Assembly: GCA_040954595.2 (NCBI GenBank)
Contig: CM082585.2
Span: 11,160,001-11,224,000, forward strand
Source: Balanoglossus misakiensis
Lineage: Eukaryota > Hemichordata
Direction: 5' to 3'
Length of the DNA stretch: 64,000 bases
In this document: positions 10,899-22,797 of the stretch, piece by piece
Numbering within the stretch: position 1 is the stretch's first letter
Layout of the letters: every line of letters starts with the position of its first letter
Program-made: the position numbers and the translations under genes
The notes under the pieces: generated by a model
The model's input: only the letters and a program-made list of their open reading frames with translations
Told to the model about the DNA's origin: nothing
Databases searched by the model: none

Positions 10899-13800
10899 CT
10901 AGATCGTGTTTCTGCCGTCAATACCCGAAACCATGAATGCCCCAAAATAGGTCTGTTGTGGGGCAGAGGCAAACTCTTCTCCTCCTGTGTTGGCCTCAAC
11001 ATATAATCTGTCGTCTTTCTGAAGAAAGAAAACTCCGCCATGATATGCCGAATCAGACGGCCGTAGGCCAGTCTCATGACTGCGTTGTCTGTTACAGATA
11101 AGAGAGAAAAAAACGGCTTGTATTACTATTGAAAAACATGCTCGTCCTTTCTGGTTAATGCTATGTCGTCAACAAAATGATAATAATACGCGTGAGCAAC
11201 AATGTCTTGTACAGGTCAGTTACACAAGTACAAGTACTTGAGCCTCATGGGCCAAAAATTGTGGTTCCAATACCTTCCCCTTTCTTTGACAAAGCAATCC
11301 TTTCTACGCGTCACGGAGAGAAGCCCGGTTTCGTAACAGACTCACCCATCTGGACTGACTTCCGTGGAACCACTTCTCATCAGCTTCACAGTCGCGTTTC
11401 CTCTTTTCATTAAAGTCGTGTGACCGATGTTTGGTGACCTTCCGTCGCTGTACATAATCTGGCAGTAAACGTAATAATATCCAGATACTTGGATAGATAT
11501 GTGATCGTTGCCACTTTCCATCCCACGCTTGTGAGCTAGAGCAACGCCGGATTCTTGACAGTGGTAATGCCAACGGAAGTACTTCCCTGTTGGACAATGT
11601 GACATTGACGTACATCAGTACAAAATAACGCACAACCTTCCTAATGTGAGTTGTGCAACCTATAGCCCTTTCACTACATGAATCTGCCACAAAGAATGTT
11701 CATGAAGGATCATAGAATACAGTTCATTTGTACGACATATCTGGATATCTTATAATCACAAATGAAATTCAATTTGTGCCAGAGGCAATATACTAACCCT
11801 CTCCCATTTGAAGTCGACCGTTCAGACCTGTCAGATGAACAGAGGGTGAATCTACTCCAATCTGGGGACGACCTGAAAACATGACAATAATTCCAGCAAG
11901 TAAGAAGCGACGTGAGATATTTTCCTCATGTGGAACATCAAATTTCATGAGTTGATCTACGAGAAATTAATTTAAAAGTTACAAAAGGCACGTACCACGT
12001 CCCTCTAAATCCGTCATGCATTGGTCGATTATGTCATTCACGTTGCAAGTACAACTTCCCGGTGGACCTTCGTTTAGATTTAGAAAGGATCAATGTTAGA
12101 AATTAAGAACAACCACAGCGAATAGTTACATCAGGATTTGATGGTGCAATGCTCCAAACAGATAGGCAGGGGGCAGGTATTCTATGACTATGAAACGTGA
12201 ATTAGTTCTTTAGTCCAGCAAGCTATGAGTAAAGTAAATGCAGAAGTTAATTGTTACCATCACCGCAAACAAATCATTCAGTTGTGAACTTTGTGAATTA
12301 TGAATGGGACAAAACTTCTGGTCACAGAGGAAGAAGAGCATAGACGCAAAAAGACCAGAACATCACATGACCCAGGTAAGTTGGTGAAGAAAAATCCACA
12401 TGGCCCACGTATGTTGGCGTTGCAAATACAACTAGCCCACGTATGTAACATCTTTAAGCAATATTTACCTCTTGGCCCTGGTACCGGTAAATATTTGTAC
12501 TTCCCTGTCACAAAACAGAAAACATAATGATCCAAATACTGAAGAGAAATCTTGGATTTTTGTTGAAGATAGATCAATTTAAATAGTATGATTTCCCTTT
12601 TAGCGACAATACTTTATTGCGTGAAAGTTTCTCATATCACGCACCAGTAATATAATGTATGCAAAAGAAGTAGCAGTCAATGCGAATACCACTCTCCACT
12701 CCACGGTTTTGAAGTACGCCACCCAGAGGCAAAAGTGGATTTCAAGTGACGAACAAATCTTGCCAGCAATGCGATACAGCGTTCAGATTTTGCTTAGTGT
12801 GTCAAAGCGACTCGAGTGCCTAATATTTTCACTTTGCCCAAAGGTGCGGTTAGAGCTCGTGGGGGGGGGGGGGGGTTAAGGTGGTGACGGTTCACAGAAA
12901 CTGCTGTTCTGGCTGTTCAACCAATCGCATTACCTTTCTTCTGTTTCTTTCTCCGTGTTGCTTCAACTACAGGAGGATTGCCAATTCTACTTCTTCCTAT
13001 ACGTTGAGACAGAAGGGGAACAAAAAATACATCCGCGATTATTTCCAGGAATATATGAATAGCATATTAAGCGAAGAATACCGCAAAGTCGCCAAACCCA
13101 GAGAAATAAAAGTACTGAAAATTGCCAAGATGAAAGAAGAAAAACAATCATTCAATTTTGATTGACGGATTGTTTTGTCTTACCTGTGTGACTTCCACGC
13201 TTGTGGCGGACTTCTGTGACATCTCGTAATTCATTGTCAACTAACAACTCAGTGTCAGCCTGTAAGAAAGGGTTGGACTTACTGTACAACCATGTGTGTA
13301 TGTATTTGCAAAGGGATTAATCGGTTGTATAATTATGTGCATGTAATGCTGGGTATTCAAGTCGCATAAGTAGTTTCCATGTGGCACCTGTCAATTAATT
13401 TCAATGTGCCATATTTTTGCAGGTGCAGACGTACCACCGAGTTATGACACCCCTGTCAGTGTGAGGAACTAAGAACGAAAATGTTCCGGTCTTGGTGCGT
13501 CCAAATTTGTCAACACCATGAAGCATTGAGCTTTGTTAAATATTGACTGTGGTGTGACAGTTCCTTTAAAACATTGGCACTCTGCTCAGGTGAAGGTCGA
13601 CGGTTCTGTATATTAAAAACACGACACATCCGACGATAGCTATTGAAGATCATCCTGAATTTCGACACTTCCTCAAAGACGGAAGATTCCCTTTTCCTTT
13701 GGACAACCAGTATTGTTTTGTTAATGGTCCGTTTTTATGCCTTCAGTATCGAAACCAAAATTGCGTTCTTGTCAATAAGGAAGGGGATCGCGCCATGATG

Positions 13801-14334
13801 GATTTTTAAATACTAGGGAAGTATCAGAAGTGGTGCAAATTGTAGGATTTAGCTAAAATACTTGTGTTGGCATGGCAATGGTGATGGTTTGAGAGTGACG
13901 TTTTGAATTGTTGGCCTATGTATCGTTTCCCTGCAAAGTGTGTACTACTGTTTTGCCTGAACCATCCACGTTTACATGCTGTAGGGTGACTTTAGTCGTC
14001 CTACCTGATTCGTTCGAGCCCAGTGGGCCAGGTGGCGTTGCAATCGATATGAACGGCGACTGTCTGTCAGCGTGACAAGTTGAGACAGCTGCTTGTCAAA
14101 TTGCGCTTGTCTACTTTCCAGTGCGTTGCACCGAACATAGAGGTAGCAACAAGTTGCCGAAATCCCGGCAAAGAAAACCGCACACAGGAATAACAACATC
14201 GCAGAAATAACTTCTCCCTTTAATATATTGGGTATGGATTTCTCTGCACACTTTTCCCGAAAATGTCCTGGTGGCGTACAGTTTTGCAGGTCCACAGACG
14301 CCACGGAAATAGTCGTTTGCTTGGATTTGGACAT
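10899..14334 (-). CDS. TNF-A: TNF-superfamily ligand with TM anchor, furin site and short collagen-like stalk
   Basis: Minus-strand exons 14005-14334, 13184-13259, 11996-12067, 11798-11872, 11346-11586 and 10899-11088 agree in phase and give 327 residues. Residues about 42-67 are a single TM segment (type II). Exon 2 carries a furin-type RHKR (about 128-131). Exon 3 starts with GPPG and has a Cys-x-Cys stalk. The TNF homology domain follows: VHLTG (strand A), VSGYYYVYCQIMY (strand C/D), GHTTLMKR, then in the last exon HGGVFFLQKDDRLYVE and TYFGAFMV (strands G/H). The stop is TAG at 10899. The overall layout (TM, furin site, Gly-Pro, TNF) resembles ectodysplasin, but the last intron is further downstream than in TNF-D and TNF-E. 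An optional 36-base exon at 12469-12504 is listed separately. Receptor unknown. Confidence 0.88.
12469..12504 (-). CDS. Optional collagen-like mini-exon of TNF-A
   Basis: A 36-base open block has a good acceptor (TTTTGTGACAG) and donor (GTAAAT) and is phase 1 at both ends, so it fits between exons 2 and 3 of TNF-A without a frame change. It would add GKYKYLPVPGPR and extend the Gly-x-y run into GPRGPPG. It may be a constitutive, cassette or cryptic exon. Confidence 0.5.
12861..12875. repeat. Poly-G tract
   Basis: Fifteen consecutive G on the plus strand, inside an intron of TNF-A. Confidence 0.95.
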
Positions 14335-16636
14335 TTTGTTGTATATACACAGCACAATGGTGGCTGTAGTGTAGTTGTGTTCAGGATAGTATTTTGCGCG
14401 TCTCGTGTTGTAACACATGGGCGAACCCGCCTGTATACATGCACGAATGAACGATTTACTGGGCCTTGTTTTTTTTCCTTTGGTCGCCAGGGCAGCAGGA
14501 TATTTTTGGGACCATAGATACATATAGGTTGCAACTTGCAAAACTAGGCCGTCCAGGACGCATTAGTTATAGGCTGGCGTCTTTGATTGGCCAAGTTTAT
14601 TTTTGTCTTTTCTGGCTACCCGTACTTAGGTTCTGAGAAGCAGATGAAAGACACGCCCCTTGAAATCCCCGGGGAAGATATCCAATGACCACCGCTGCAC
14701 ACAAGCTGTCACTAATGCAGGTCACCCTCGCAGTTATCAACATGAATGTCTTTTTGGGGCGAGAACGGCTGACTTCAGCTCTGGCACAGATACGTTGTCT
14801 GTGGCGGCCATTTTGGTCCAATGTGTGTCGCTAAAGCCTCTCACGTGAACAGCTGTGATCATAATAAATATATGTCCCGCTTTCTCAGGGTAATCAAAGT
14901 TGAATTTAGGGTACGTGGTGTCCGGGTTCTAGATTAAGGTAACAGAGATCGTAAATATGTACCAAGTTCTTTTATCGGAATCTAAGATACATTTAGGGCA
15001 GGGGTGTCCAGGTTGTTGACCACAGAAAAGATCACAGCTAAATAATTGCATAATCATGGGACGGATTGTTGCTTTGAAACCTGGGAATTGTATTAACAAA
15101 GCCTGGTTTTGGTTTCGATCGCATTTATCTTGTCACAATCGCTTTCTGCTCCGTACCCACTCAGATAAACCGTTTCACTGATAACAACGATCCAGTAAAG
15201 TACATAACGCATTCTGGCCAACCAGCCAGCATACAGAAACTGATGAGGAAATTCGATCAAACATTATTGGCCTTTCGTGGACTTTTGAAACATTCCTTAT
15301 GTGCATTGCATATATCTCTTGTGACCCCTTTCATAAATTATTTTTGCAAATCAATTGAAAAGCTCTGCGTTACTTCAAAGCATGAGACTTATATCATGAT
15401 CTTGTCGCCCTTTGTAAAAATAATTTTATTTAATAAAAATACACGAAAAACACTTCTATAAAACAAATATAACTGTTAACACTAATATTACAGTTTTTGA
15501 CTATATAAATTTTCATCTTCTCCATCAACTTTTGACAAAGTCAATGCAAAGTAAACGTATCATAATTTTATTTTATGATAACCCAGGTTACGTATTTGTG
15601 CCATCTGACTTGTTTGAAAATATCACAGAATGTACCAAACGTGTTCGAGAAAGACATTCTGTTTCTTATATTGGAAAATTGGAAGACAGCACGAGGTCAA
15701 CATTAATCAAAGTGCTGCAGTTAAGGGGCTTCGCGGTGTCTACTGGACCCTCCCTAAAGGGTCTTATTTACACCAGTGAACTTTTTTTTCTGAGATTGTT
15801 GTTACGAGCTGGATTAGTTGGCAAATTGTCAAAATTTTCACGCAGTAGTTTTCCAACGTTCATGTTAGTGTTATGTGCTATTGCTCAGGTTTGAAGGAAT
15901 ACAATCTTTCATTACCACAAAGGGCCCGACTAGAGATTTCAGGCCAACACCCCACCCCACCCCCACCCCCACCGGTTACAGGCTAGGCTCGTTCTAGTAG
16001 ACTTGGAGTCCGGCAACTACCGCACGGGGATGCTTCTATGTTGTCTAGGAAGCTTGGGGCATTTTTGTCGTGCCCTGCACGAACTGTCGTCTGCCGCTCA
16101 TTAATTTCCATTGACCTTGCCATTATGACAGAGATTAATCGAAGCCTATCGTTACCAACGTGAACACTTCTGATTCTAAGTGCCATATGAGGGCATGTCT
16201 AGTCTAGACGTTTATTATGTACTTGGCGGCTAGGAGCCTGAAATGTGTACAAAAATCTATATTTCCTGAAGTCCTATTTGACTTGTATCGCTCGCTCATC
16301 TGGTGTTTTTTAAAAGTTCATGAACCGGATACTCACTTTAAGAACACGAAATACAAGCGTTCGTTACTATTTACAAAGGGTGTTGACGGTTTTATTGAGA
16401 TAATACTTTAACTGTACTTAAATATAAACACTCGAATGGGACGGAGACTATTACCTGTCGATACAATGATACAGCCAAATTATGGAGCCCTCACTTTTAT
16501 GACTACCTTAATTGCAATACGTGGAAAAGGGATCATTTTATTGTTATATATTACTTCCTAACGATCACCGTCGTCCCAACAGGTATAGTTTTACTTGAAA
16601 CAACATTCAGGATTCAAATGGGCATATATTTTGTGT
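14335..16636. other. Intergenic between TNF-A and TNF-B
   Basis: Holds the TNF-A upstream region. A plus-strand open frame of 120 codons (15532-15894) has no recognisable domain, and I do not call it a gene. A C-rich ACCCC-type run lies near 15950-15972. Confidence 0.45.
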
Positions 16637-19601
16637 TTATTGCATGTAACACGTATCATGGACTTTAACTCTTTCCTTCAAAAACTTTGTCCCCTTCCTC
16701 TTTCCCAAACGTTTGATCTTCCTCAGTCGTTTGTCGAGGCTTTCGCCCGAGATCTCCAACCTCCACAATAGAGAGTCCATTTTGCTTTCCTTCAGACAAT
16801 GTAGTGTAACATTCATGTATGTGTTCTTGTCATTCGGATGACAGGACTCTGGACACTGATGCACAGATTCGATTGAAATACACATTTTACCATGTGTTTT
16901 TTTCATTATGTGATGTAGCTCTGGTTGGCAGCTGACAGCAGTGTGCTGGGTAGTTGCCACAATGTGCCTTGTCTCTGGATTCTCATTGGCACTGTTCTCT
17001 TTGTAGAGTTCATCCAAGAAATCCTGCGGAACCGGCTGCTTTCCGTCGAAGTACACCAAGCCGAAGAAGGTCCCCTCCTTCTCATAGTGGATGTGAGTGC
17101 CTTGTTCTGGCACGACGATACACACAGTGTCATTGGCATTCAGAAGAAACATGCCAGCGCTGTGAGACGTTTGTTGGTCGGCTCCGTTCAACGACACTAG
17201 GCTCTTCATGACGGCCTTGTTGCTGATATTTATGAAGTGACCAACAGTAAGGAGGTGATCATCATGGTAATGGATCTGACTGTAGATGTAATATCGACCA
17301 GGAATCAATACTTTGATTTTGCCAGTTCTCCCATCGTACTTTAGAGACTCAGATGTGACTACCTGAGAATCTTGCCATGTTTTCAGAACTTCGTTTTTCT
17401 CTGTATGAGATAGAATGAGTGGATTTGCAAATCGTTAATTATTAGAAGTAATCTGGAAGAAGTTTGTTGTTGGAAAAGATAATTTCATTTCCTGTGTGAA
17501 CATGGATGACTTAGCAAAATTTGAAAATCCAAAAATAAATGATTGCTATTTGTTTTGTTTTACTTACCACGCGTGGGACGAATCCCCAGATTTTTAGACT
17601 CAAGGTGAGCTGCTGGACGGGAAATTCTGTGTGTTACCTAAGATTACAAGTTAAAGGAACGGGTCAATATTTTGAGACACTATATTTGATATTTTTGTTC
17701 TTATGCAAAAACTACAAACTAAACCATGGTTGTGTTAACACTGTTAAGCCACACGTTTTCTGGACATAAACTATATAGTTTCTTCCTCCAAATATTATGT
17801 ACATACCGATGGTATAAGAAGCACTATTACTTCAAATCCGAGTGTTAGCAATAACTTACCAAATCTCGATTTACTTGACCGTCATGATACAACCAGGCAA
17901 GATATTCTTGAAACTGATCGAATCTACAATGGGTGGACGATCCACCTTAAAATAACAAATCGTGACGTCAAAACCTTGCTTATATGAAAATGTACGGTTG
18001 GGCCTGGTGACGTCATCACAATTGGTGAATCCTGTTTTTTTTTTTGGGTACCCTTTAAAGGGATACAATCACCCTGAGTTTACATTTACTTGATGGCGCA
18101 TCTGTGACTGAATTAAATGAAAGTTATTCTGGCTGGTTTTCTAGGTTAAACTTTTCAGGTTATTAGGTCATTTATTTTGCAAGGTCACTGTAACATCTAG
18201 CCGCCATCCACTGATGCGCGTACGCGTTTTATTATGGCCAGTTTACAGTACTTCAGGTAAACCGAAATACTGATTTCAATGTACATGTAGTTCCAAAGAA
18301 ACGCATTGAACGGAGACGCATAATGCCATAAGCCTTGACCAATCAGCGGACGTATGGCAGAATATGGAAATTTTCTCGCCGGAAGGGACGGCCCCTTATG
18401 ACGCCATTCATAGAAAGGGAAATCCCCCTAGCATGTCAAAGTTCAAACTCTCTGTCAACGTGTGCGTATTGTGCGTAGCTGCAAAAAGTAATATCCTACA
18501 TATTCCTCATTTATTATGTCTGCCTTATAGAATTTATTATTGTTATTATTGCTGTTGTTGTTGTTGTTCGAATGGAGATATCGCTTGTACACCTGGTGTT
18601 TGCTGACCAACACAAAAGATAGAACCTGACCTGACTTGAACTTTGCCATTTTTCTAGACTGTACATTAGATATATGATTGTACAATGCACTCGGCATTTA
18701 CGAGTATGTCAAGTGCATTGCGTAACCACATGTCGGCTGTGGCAATTTAAATGATATCATAAAGCTATCGCTTCCATTAGAAACACCTTCCACATCAAAT
18801 AAACAACCCCAGCTCCATTAGGTCACTCGGGTCAACGATGTTGTTTACAATCATGCTCAATAGTTGTGGCACGTCTTGTACAAAGCGTGATGTTTTAAAA
18901 TTTAGACAGACGGCCATTTTTATACCCCTGGTCTGTTTTGCTCAAATGAACACAACTTTAAGATGAACTTAGCAAATAAAGCGACCTACCAGGCGAAAAT
19001 AAGTCCCTATCGACACTTCTTTCAACGAGATGAATAGAGCGACCCTATTAAGACAAAAACACCAATAAAGAATTGTTTGAGTCACAGAAAGTGATAACAA
19101 TACTTGGCAGTTGCATAACATACACCATGCAGTTGGTCATCTTTAGGCGCACAAGGTGTTTTACGAATCTTCAGATTGAAAACAAATTCCTAAGCCATGC
19201 AGTGGAAATGAATGTGGTAGTTGGACAGTGCACGGGCACCTGTACGATTAAATTCGTTGTCCTGAAAACTTGAAACTTGAACTCACCTCATCCACTTCCG
19301 GAAAGCCACCATCTTGTGCCTGATCTCGTTCATCGCGAGACTGGAAACCGACGTTCACATCTCTGTCGACCGTGTTCTCCATCATGTTTTCTATTTTAAC
19401 AACACGCATGAATACTGCAACAATGATCGTGGTCAGAGCGACAAACGCAATCGCATTCAGGATGGAAATGATGACCAACACATTCAATAGCTTTTGGCTC
19501 CCCATGTCTTGAGGTTGAGCAGAGTTTCCTTCAGTGTCAAACAAAGAGGTTGCATCCTTCGGTTTCATTATCGAAATGCAAAGGAAAGTGACGTTTTTCA
19601 A
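16637..19601 (-). CDS. TNF-B: TNF-superfamily ligand with a novel C-terminal cysteine-rich extension
   Basis: Minus-strand exons 19287-19601, 17860-17913, 17568-17637 and 16637-17400 agree in phase: 400 residues, or 389 if the second Met at 19568 is used. Residues about 38-65 are a TM segment. The TNF domain opens with the classic RPAAHL (about 130-135) and has IPGRYYIYSQIHYHDDH, TVGHFINI, SAGMFLLNANDTVCIVVP and GTFFGLVYFDG (to about 265). No furin site or collagen stretch is seen, unlike its neighbours. The last exon then continues for about 135 more residues with six cysteines (including CISIESVHQCPESC and NVTLHCLKES) and a very basic segment near KRLRKIKRLGKRKG. TNF ligands normally end at the last strand, so this tail is exceptional. 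The stop codon overlaps an AATAAA. Confidence 0.88.
18533..18569. repeat. TTR-type trinucleotide repeat
   Basis: TTATTATTGCTGTTGTTG-like simple repeat in the first intron of TNF-B. Confidence 0.8.
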
Positions 19602-22600
19602 TATCTGATTTTTTGTAAACAGTGCCTCAACGTAAACAACGCTGAGCCCTGATGAACTCTTCCAGAGGTTAAAGTTCGATCAATGCAAACGACCTACATC
19701 TATCGGACCGCCTTCTTCTATGACTGACATATCGAACCACTATACATCTAATTCCAAGTACTACTTGGGGCGGTATTTATCAGTTTGCAACTTCAAAGAA
19801 TCATAGTCATGCTTTTTAAAAAGAATTAGTTTTCCTTGAAATAGTCAGATATGCATTGCCTTATCCACAAACCAAATTGCGTGCACACTTTATTCAATCC
19901 CAAAGCAGCCTGTCTTGCAGACACAGTGGGTTTACTTCTCTGTCTCCTGCAAACGTCTGTGGATTTAGACTTACATTACTAAGAGTGGAGTGACACATCT
20001 GGAGTTATCCGGCTCTTGTGTGGCCAATGAGATTTGAGGATTTTTTTCATGACAAGATGTCAGCTCATCACGATGACAACTGTTGATTTGTAAACAAGAC
20101 TACTGAGGTAGGTGATCAGAGTATAAACTTGAGGACAAAGAGATATTCAAGCCAAAAATACCGGTTAAGATGAGGACCATCCTGTATTTACTGAAATAGA
20201 TGGTCCTTGAAATGTCCAGAACAAGTGTGAGAATGCACATCGCAATCGAAGCTGTCCTTACCCTCTTGTGGGATTTTACTGCTTTTAGTTTCGACCACAC
20301 CACTGACAACAACAGGACGAAACCATTTTCATTTTGATAAAGGGCGTGTTGAGAACTTCGCCAGTTTCTGAATCGCTGGCCATTGTTAAATGTTACAGCC
20401 AAACTGTTAAACAGTGATTATGTACTTCAAGGGATAAACGAGGTTGTCGTTTACCCAATCGACATGACCAGACTACACCAAACAAGAAAACAAAAATATG
20501 TCCCTTTGTATTCTAGCTTTCGTGGACCTTTCTTTATACCTGTACTTGATGTAAATTTCGAAAGTATATCGACTACAAAACCCTCATGCATGAACTTTAG
20601 GCGGCAAAGTGAGAAAGAAACGACACACAGACGCAGTGAACAGAGAATGAAACTTGTTGATGAGTAACCTAACCTGTTCAAAGTTAAAGCCGCCATATTG
20701 GATTTACTCAGAAATAATAATATTATCTAAACGGGTCTTCTGAGAAGACGCTTTGCAATGGGCGTTTAGCTCGCATGGAGATAAACTCAAAATCATTGAG
20801 TTCACAGAATCTACTGATTCATGACATCAGGAAAACACAACACCGATAAAATATTTTAACCACTAATCGCCAAAAGAGGACAGCGAAGTATGCATGAAAC
20901 CCCTTTCCGTGTCGCAATGTTGATACGAACAACAACCTTCACTTCAGAAACAGTATAAACAGACTTGGTTATTCTGTAAATTGTAGAAAACGACGGTTAT
21001 GGACCACTCCAGCCCTTCTCCGTCAAACAAATGAAGCGATTTGTTTATTCTGGAGCATTACACCTGTTGTTCATTTATATGTAAATGTCTTTTCACAGAA
21101 TGAAAACCAATTCAAATGATTATATAATCGCACAGAAACCGAAAATGGGCACTCATATCGATCGAATGTAATGGGCGTCAGGGCATGGATTATGAATTGA
21201 CAGATTGCACTGCCGAGAGGTCAAATGATAATCTGGCACGCTTTCACGACTGTCATGCAATCAATTCCCTCTATAAAGAATGGATTGATTTCAGCCTTCC
21301 AAATGCCTATTACTGAAAGGCCGCAGTTTGTGTAATCGAATGGGCGTGTGCATGCAGTTGTGGTGGACGGGTAAAGAATGAAAGAAGCCAAAATCACAAA
21401 CCATCTACCCACCTTCTTTGCATTATTACTCTTGTGCAGACATATGTCTTCAAGTAAACGGAACCAGTGTGGGCATTAAGTCTGGTGTCGCAGTGTTTTC
21501 CGTCTTCATCCTAGATCAACTGATTCTACATGTTTTGCCATGTATCGCTTACCTTCAGTCAACATTCTTCTTTTCTCAAAATTATCTCCACTTTTGGTGT
21601 GACTGTATACTTTCTTTGTGATGAGATCTTCATGAAATGAGGTAGAATCCGTGGAGTTTCGATTCAAAAACCTTCTTCTAAACACATGTCTTCTTATGAA
21701 ATCCGTCAGCATTTTGATCCCATCTTCATAACAACTCCGTGAAGCTTGCTGCTCTTTATTTCTGTAACCAACGCAATAAGAAAATTCCCCAGTTACAATC
21801 TTTGTTAAACTCTTCACAATACCAGAACCTTTATTGTAGTTTACAACACTACATGTGACCAGACTCTTTGTTCTCTTGGGACATTATCTATGATAATGCA
21901 CTGGTACCAGTGCAATATCTGGATATTGCACTGCACCTGGCATAATAAGATTCACTACAACAAACAAGATAGCTTTGACAGGAGGTGCTGCCTCCGGCGG
22001 GAAGAACTGCTTCCAGGTGCACACACTTGGTTCGTCCATCTTTCTTTGTCGTGATCTCTGCGCTGCAGGGCTCAACCTTTGGTTGGGGGTTCGTTTCTAC
22101 CTCACACACGGATTCACCTGAAAGCTTGATTTTTTTCGACGTACCAAAACTTCCCTGAAGTGCCTACGCTGACGTACAATCGAACATTCCTGATCAATAT
22201 AAAACTACAAATTTACAAGTTCCGAGGAAAATGACAGAAAAATGGTACTTACAGACTGAGGATGTGCGCAATGGCGGCTGCAGGCCAGGAGAAAGGCACC
22301 CTTGATTTTCTGCAGGACACTTTCCATGACCGATGGTTTATGTACATTCTCTTCAATGAAGCTACCAAAATCTTGGAAAATCCAGTCCATATCGTAAAAG
22401 CTACGCCCTTCGCTTTCGCTTGGGTGTCGGAACGTGCTCCATGGGTAATGAAAAGCTCGTGCTCGTCGCTACTTTCGGCCATGGTGTTTGTCTGTCGAAG
22501 GTTGAGTTCCGAATGATGATGGAAACGTGGCACCTCAATGACCACGTGACAAATGCCCTGGTTGACAAGTATCCAATCGAAATGAGTCATACACCAGGTG

Positions 22601-22688
22601 TATTTTGCGACGCTTGTGATTGGTTGATGTGGTTGAGAAGTTGTTTAGCATATATCAAGATCACAGATGTTGCGACGTATTGTAAGCC
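19602..22688. other. Region upstream of TNF-B, with unassigned minus-strand open frames
   Basis: Two adjacent minus-strand open frames lie around 21888-22130 and 22260-22500, with plausible acceptor (CTTTCAG before 22130) and donor (GTAAGT near 22253) sites. I could not join them in a consistent phase. The left one ends in nested palindromes (GCACTGGTACCAGTGC at about 21898 and a second dyad to about 21934), which suggests mobile-element remnants. No family is recognised. Confidence 0.35.
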
Positions 22689-22797
22689 GGATAATGTACT
22701 CGTGTCGTGCAATCGTTCAGATATTGAACGACACTCGGGCCTGCGGCCCTCGTGTCGTTCAATATCTGAACGATTGCACTCCACTCGTACATTATCC
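22689..22797. repeat. Near-perfect fold-back (inverted repeat) element
   Basis: The arms GGATAATGTAC...GTGCAATCGTTCAGATAT...GAACGACAC and their reverse complement meet at a GC-rich centre (GGGCCTGCGGCCC at about 22737). The arms are about 50 bases with few mismatches. It looks like a small non-autonomous fold-back or MITE-type insertion; no coding capacity. Confidence 0.9.

Noticed and set aside
11304-11690. Longest minus-strand open frame over the TNF-A exon.
   Set aside because: It is a shadow; the real TNF reading frame (VSGYYYVYCQ) is the neighbouring frame, with splice sites at 11346 and 11586.
15532-15894. Plus-strand 120-codon open frame between TNF-A and TNF-B.
   Set aside because: No domain, signal peptide or partner exon, and an AT-rich composition like its surroundings; likely chance.
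21888-22500. Minus-strand open frames reminiscent of a caspase small subunit (short Ser-Thr...Arg...Gly-Arg-Ser-Phe and a later Pro-Cys-Ser...Thr-Lys-Lys).
   Set aside because: The two pieces cannot be spliced in one frame, no large subunit or catalytic Cys-His block lies upstream, and the 3' end runs into palindromic repeat DNA. The resemblance is too weak.
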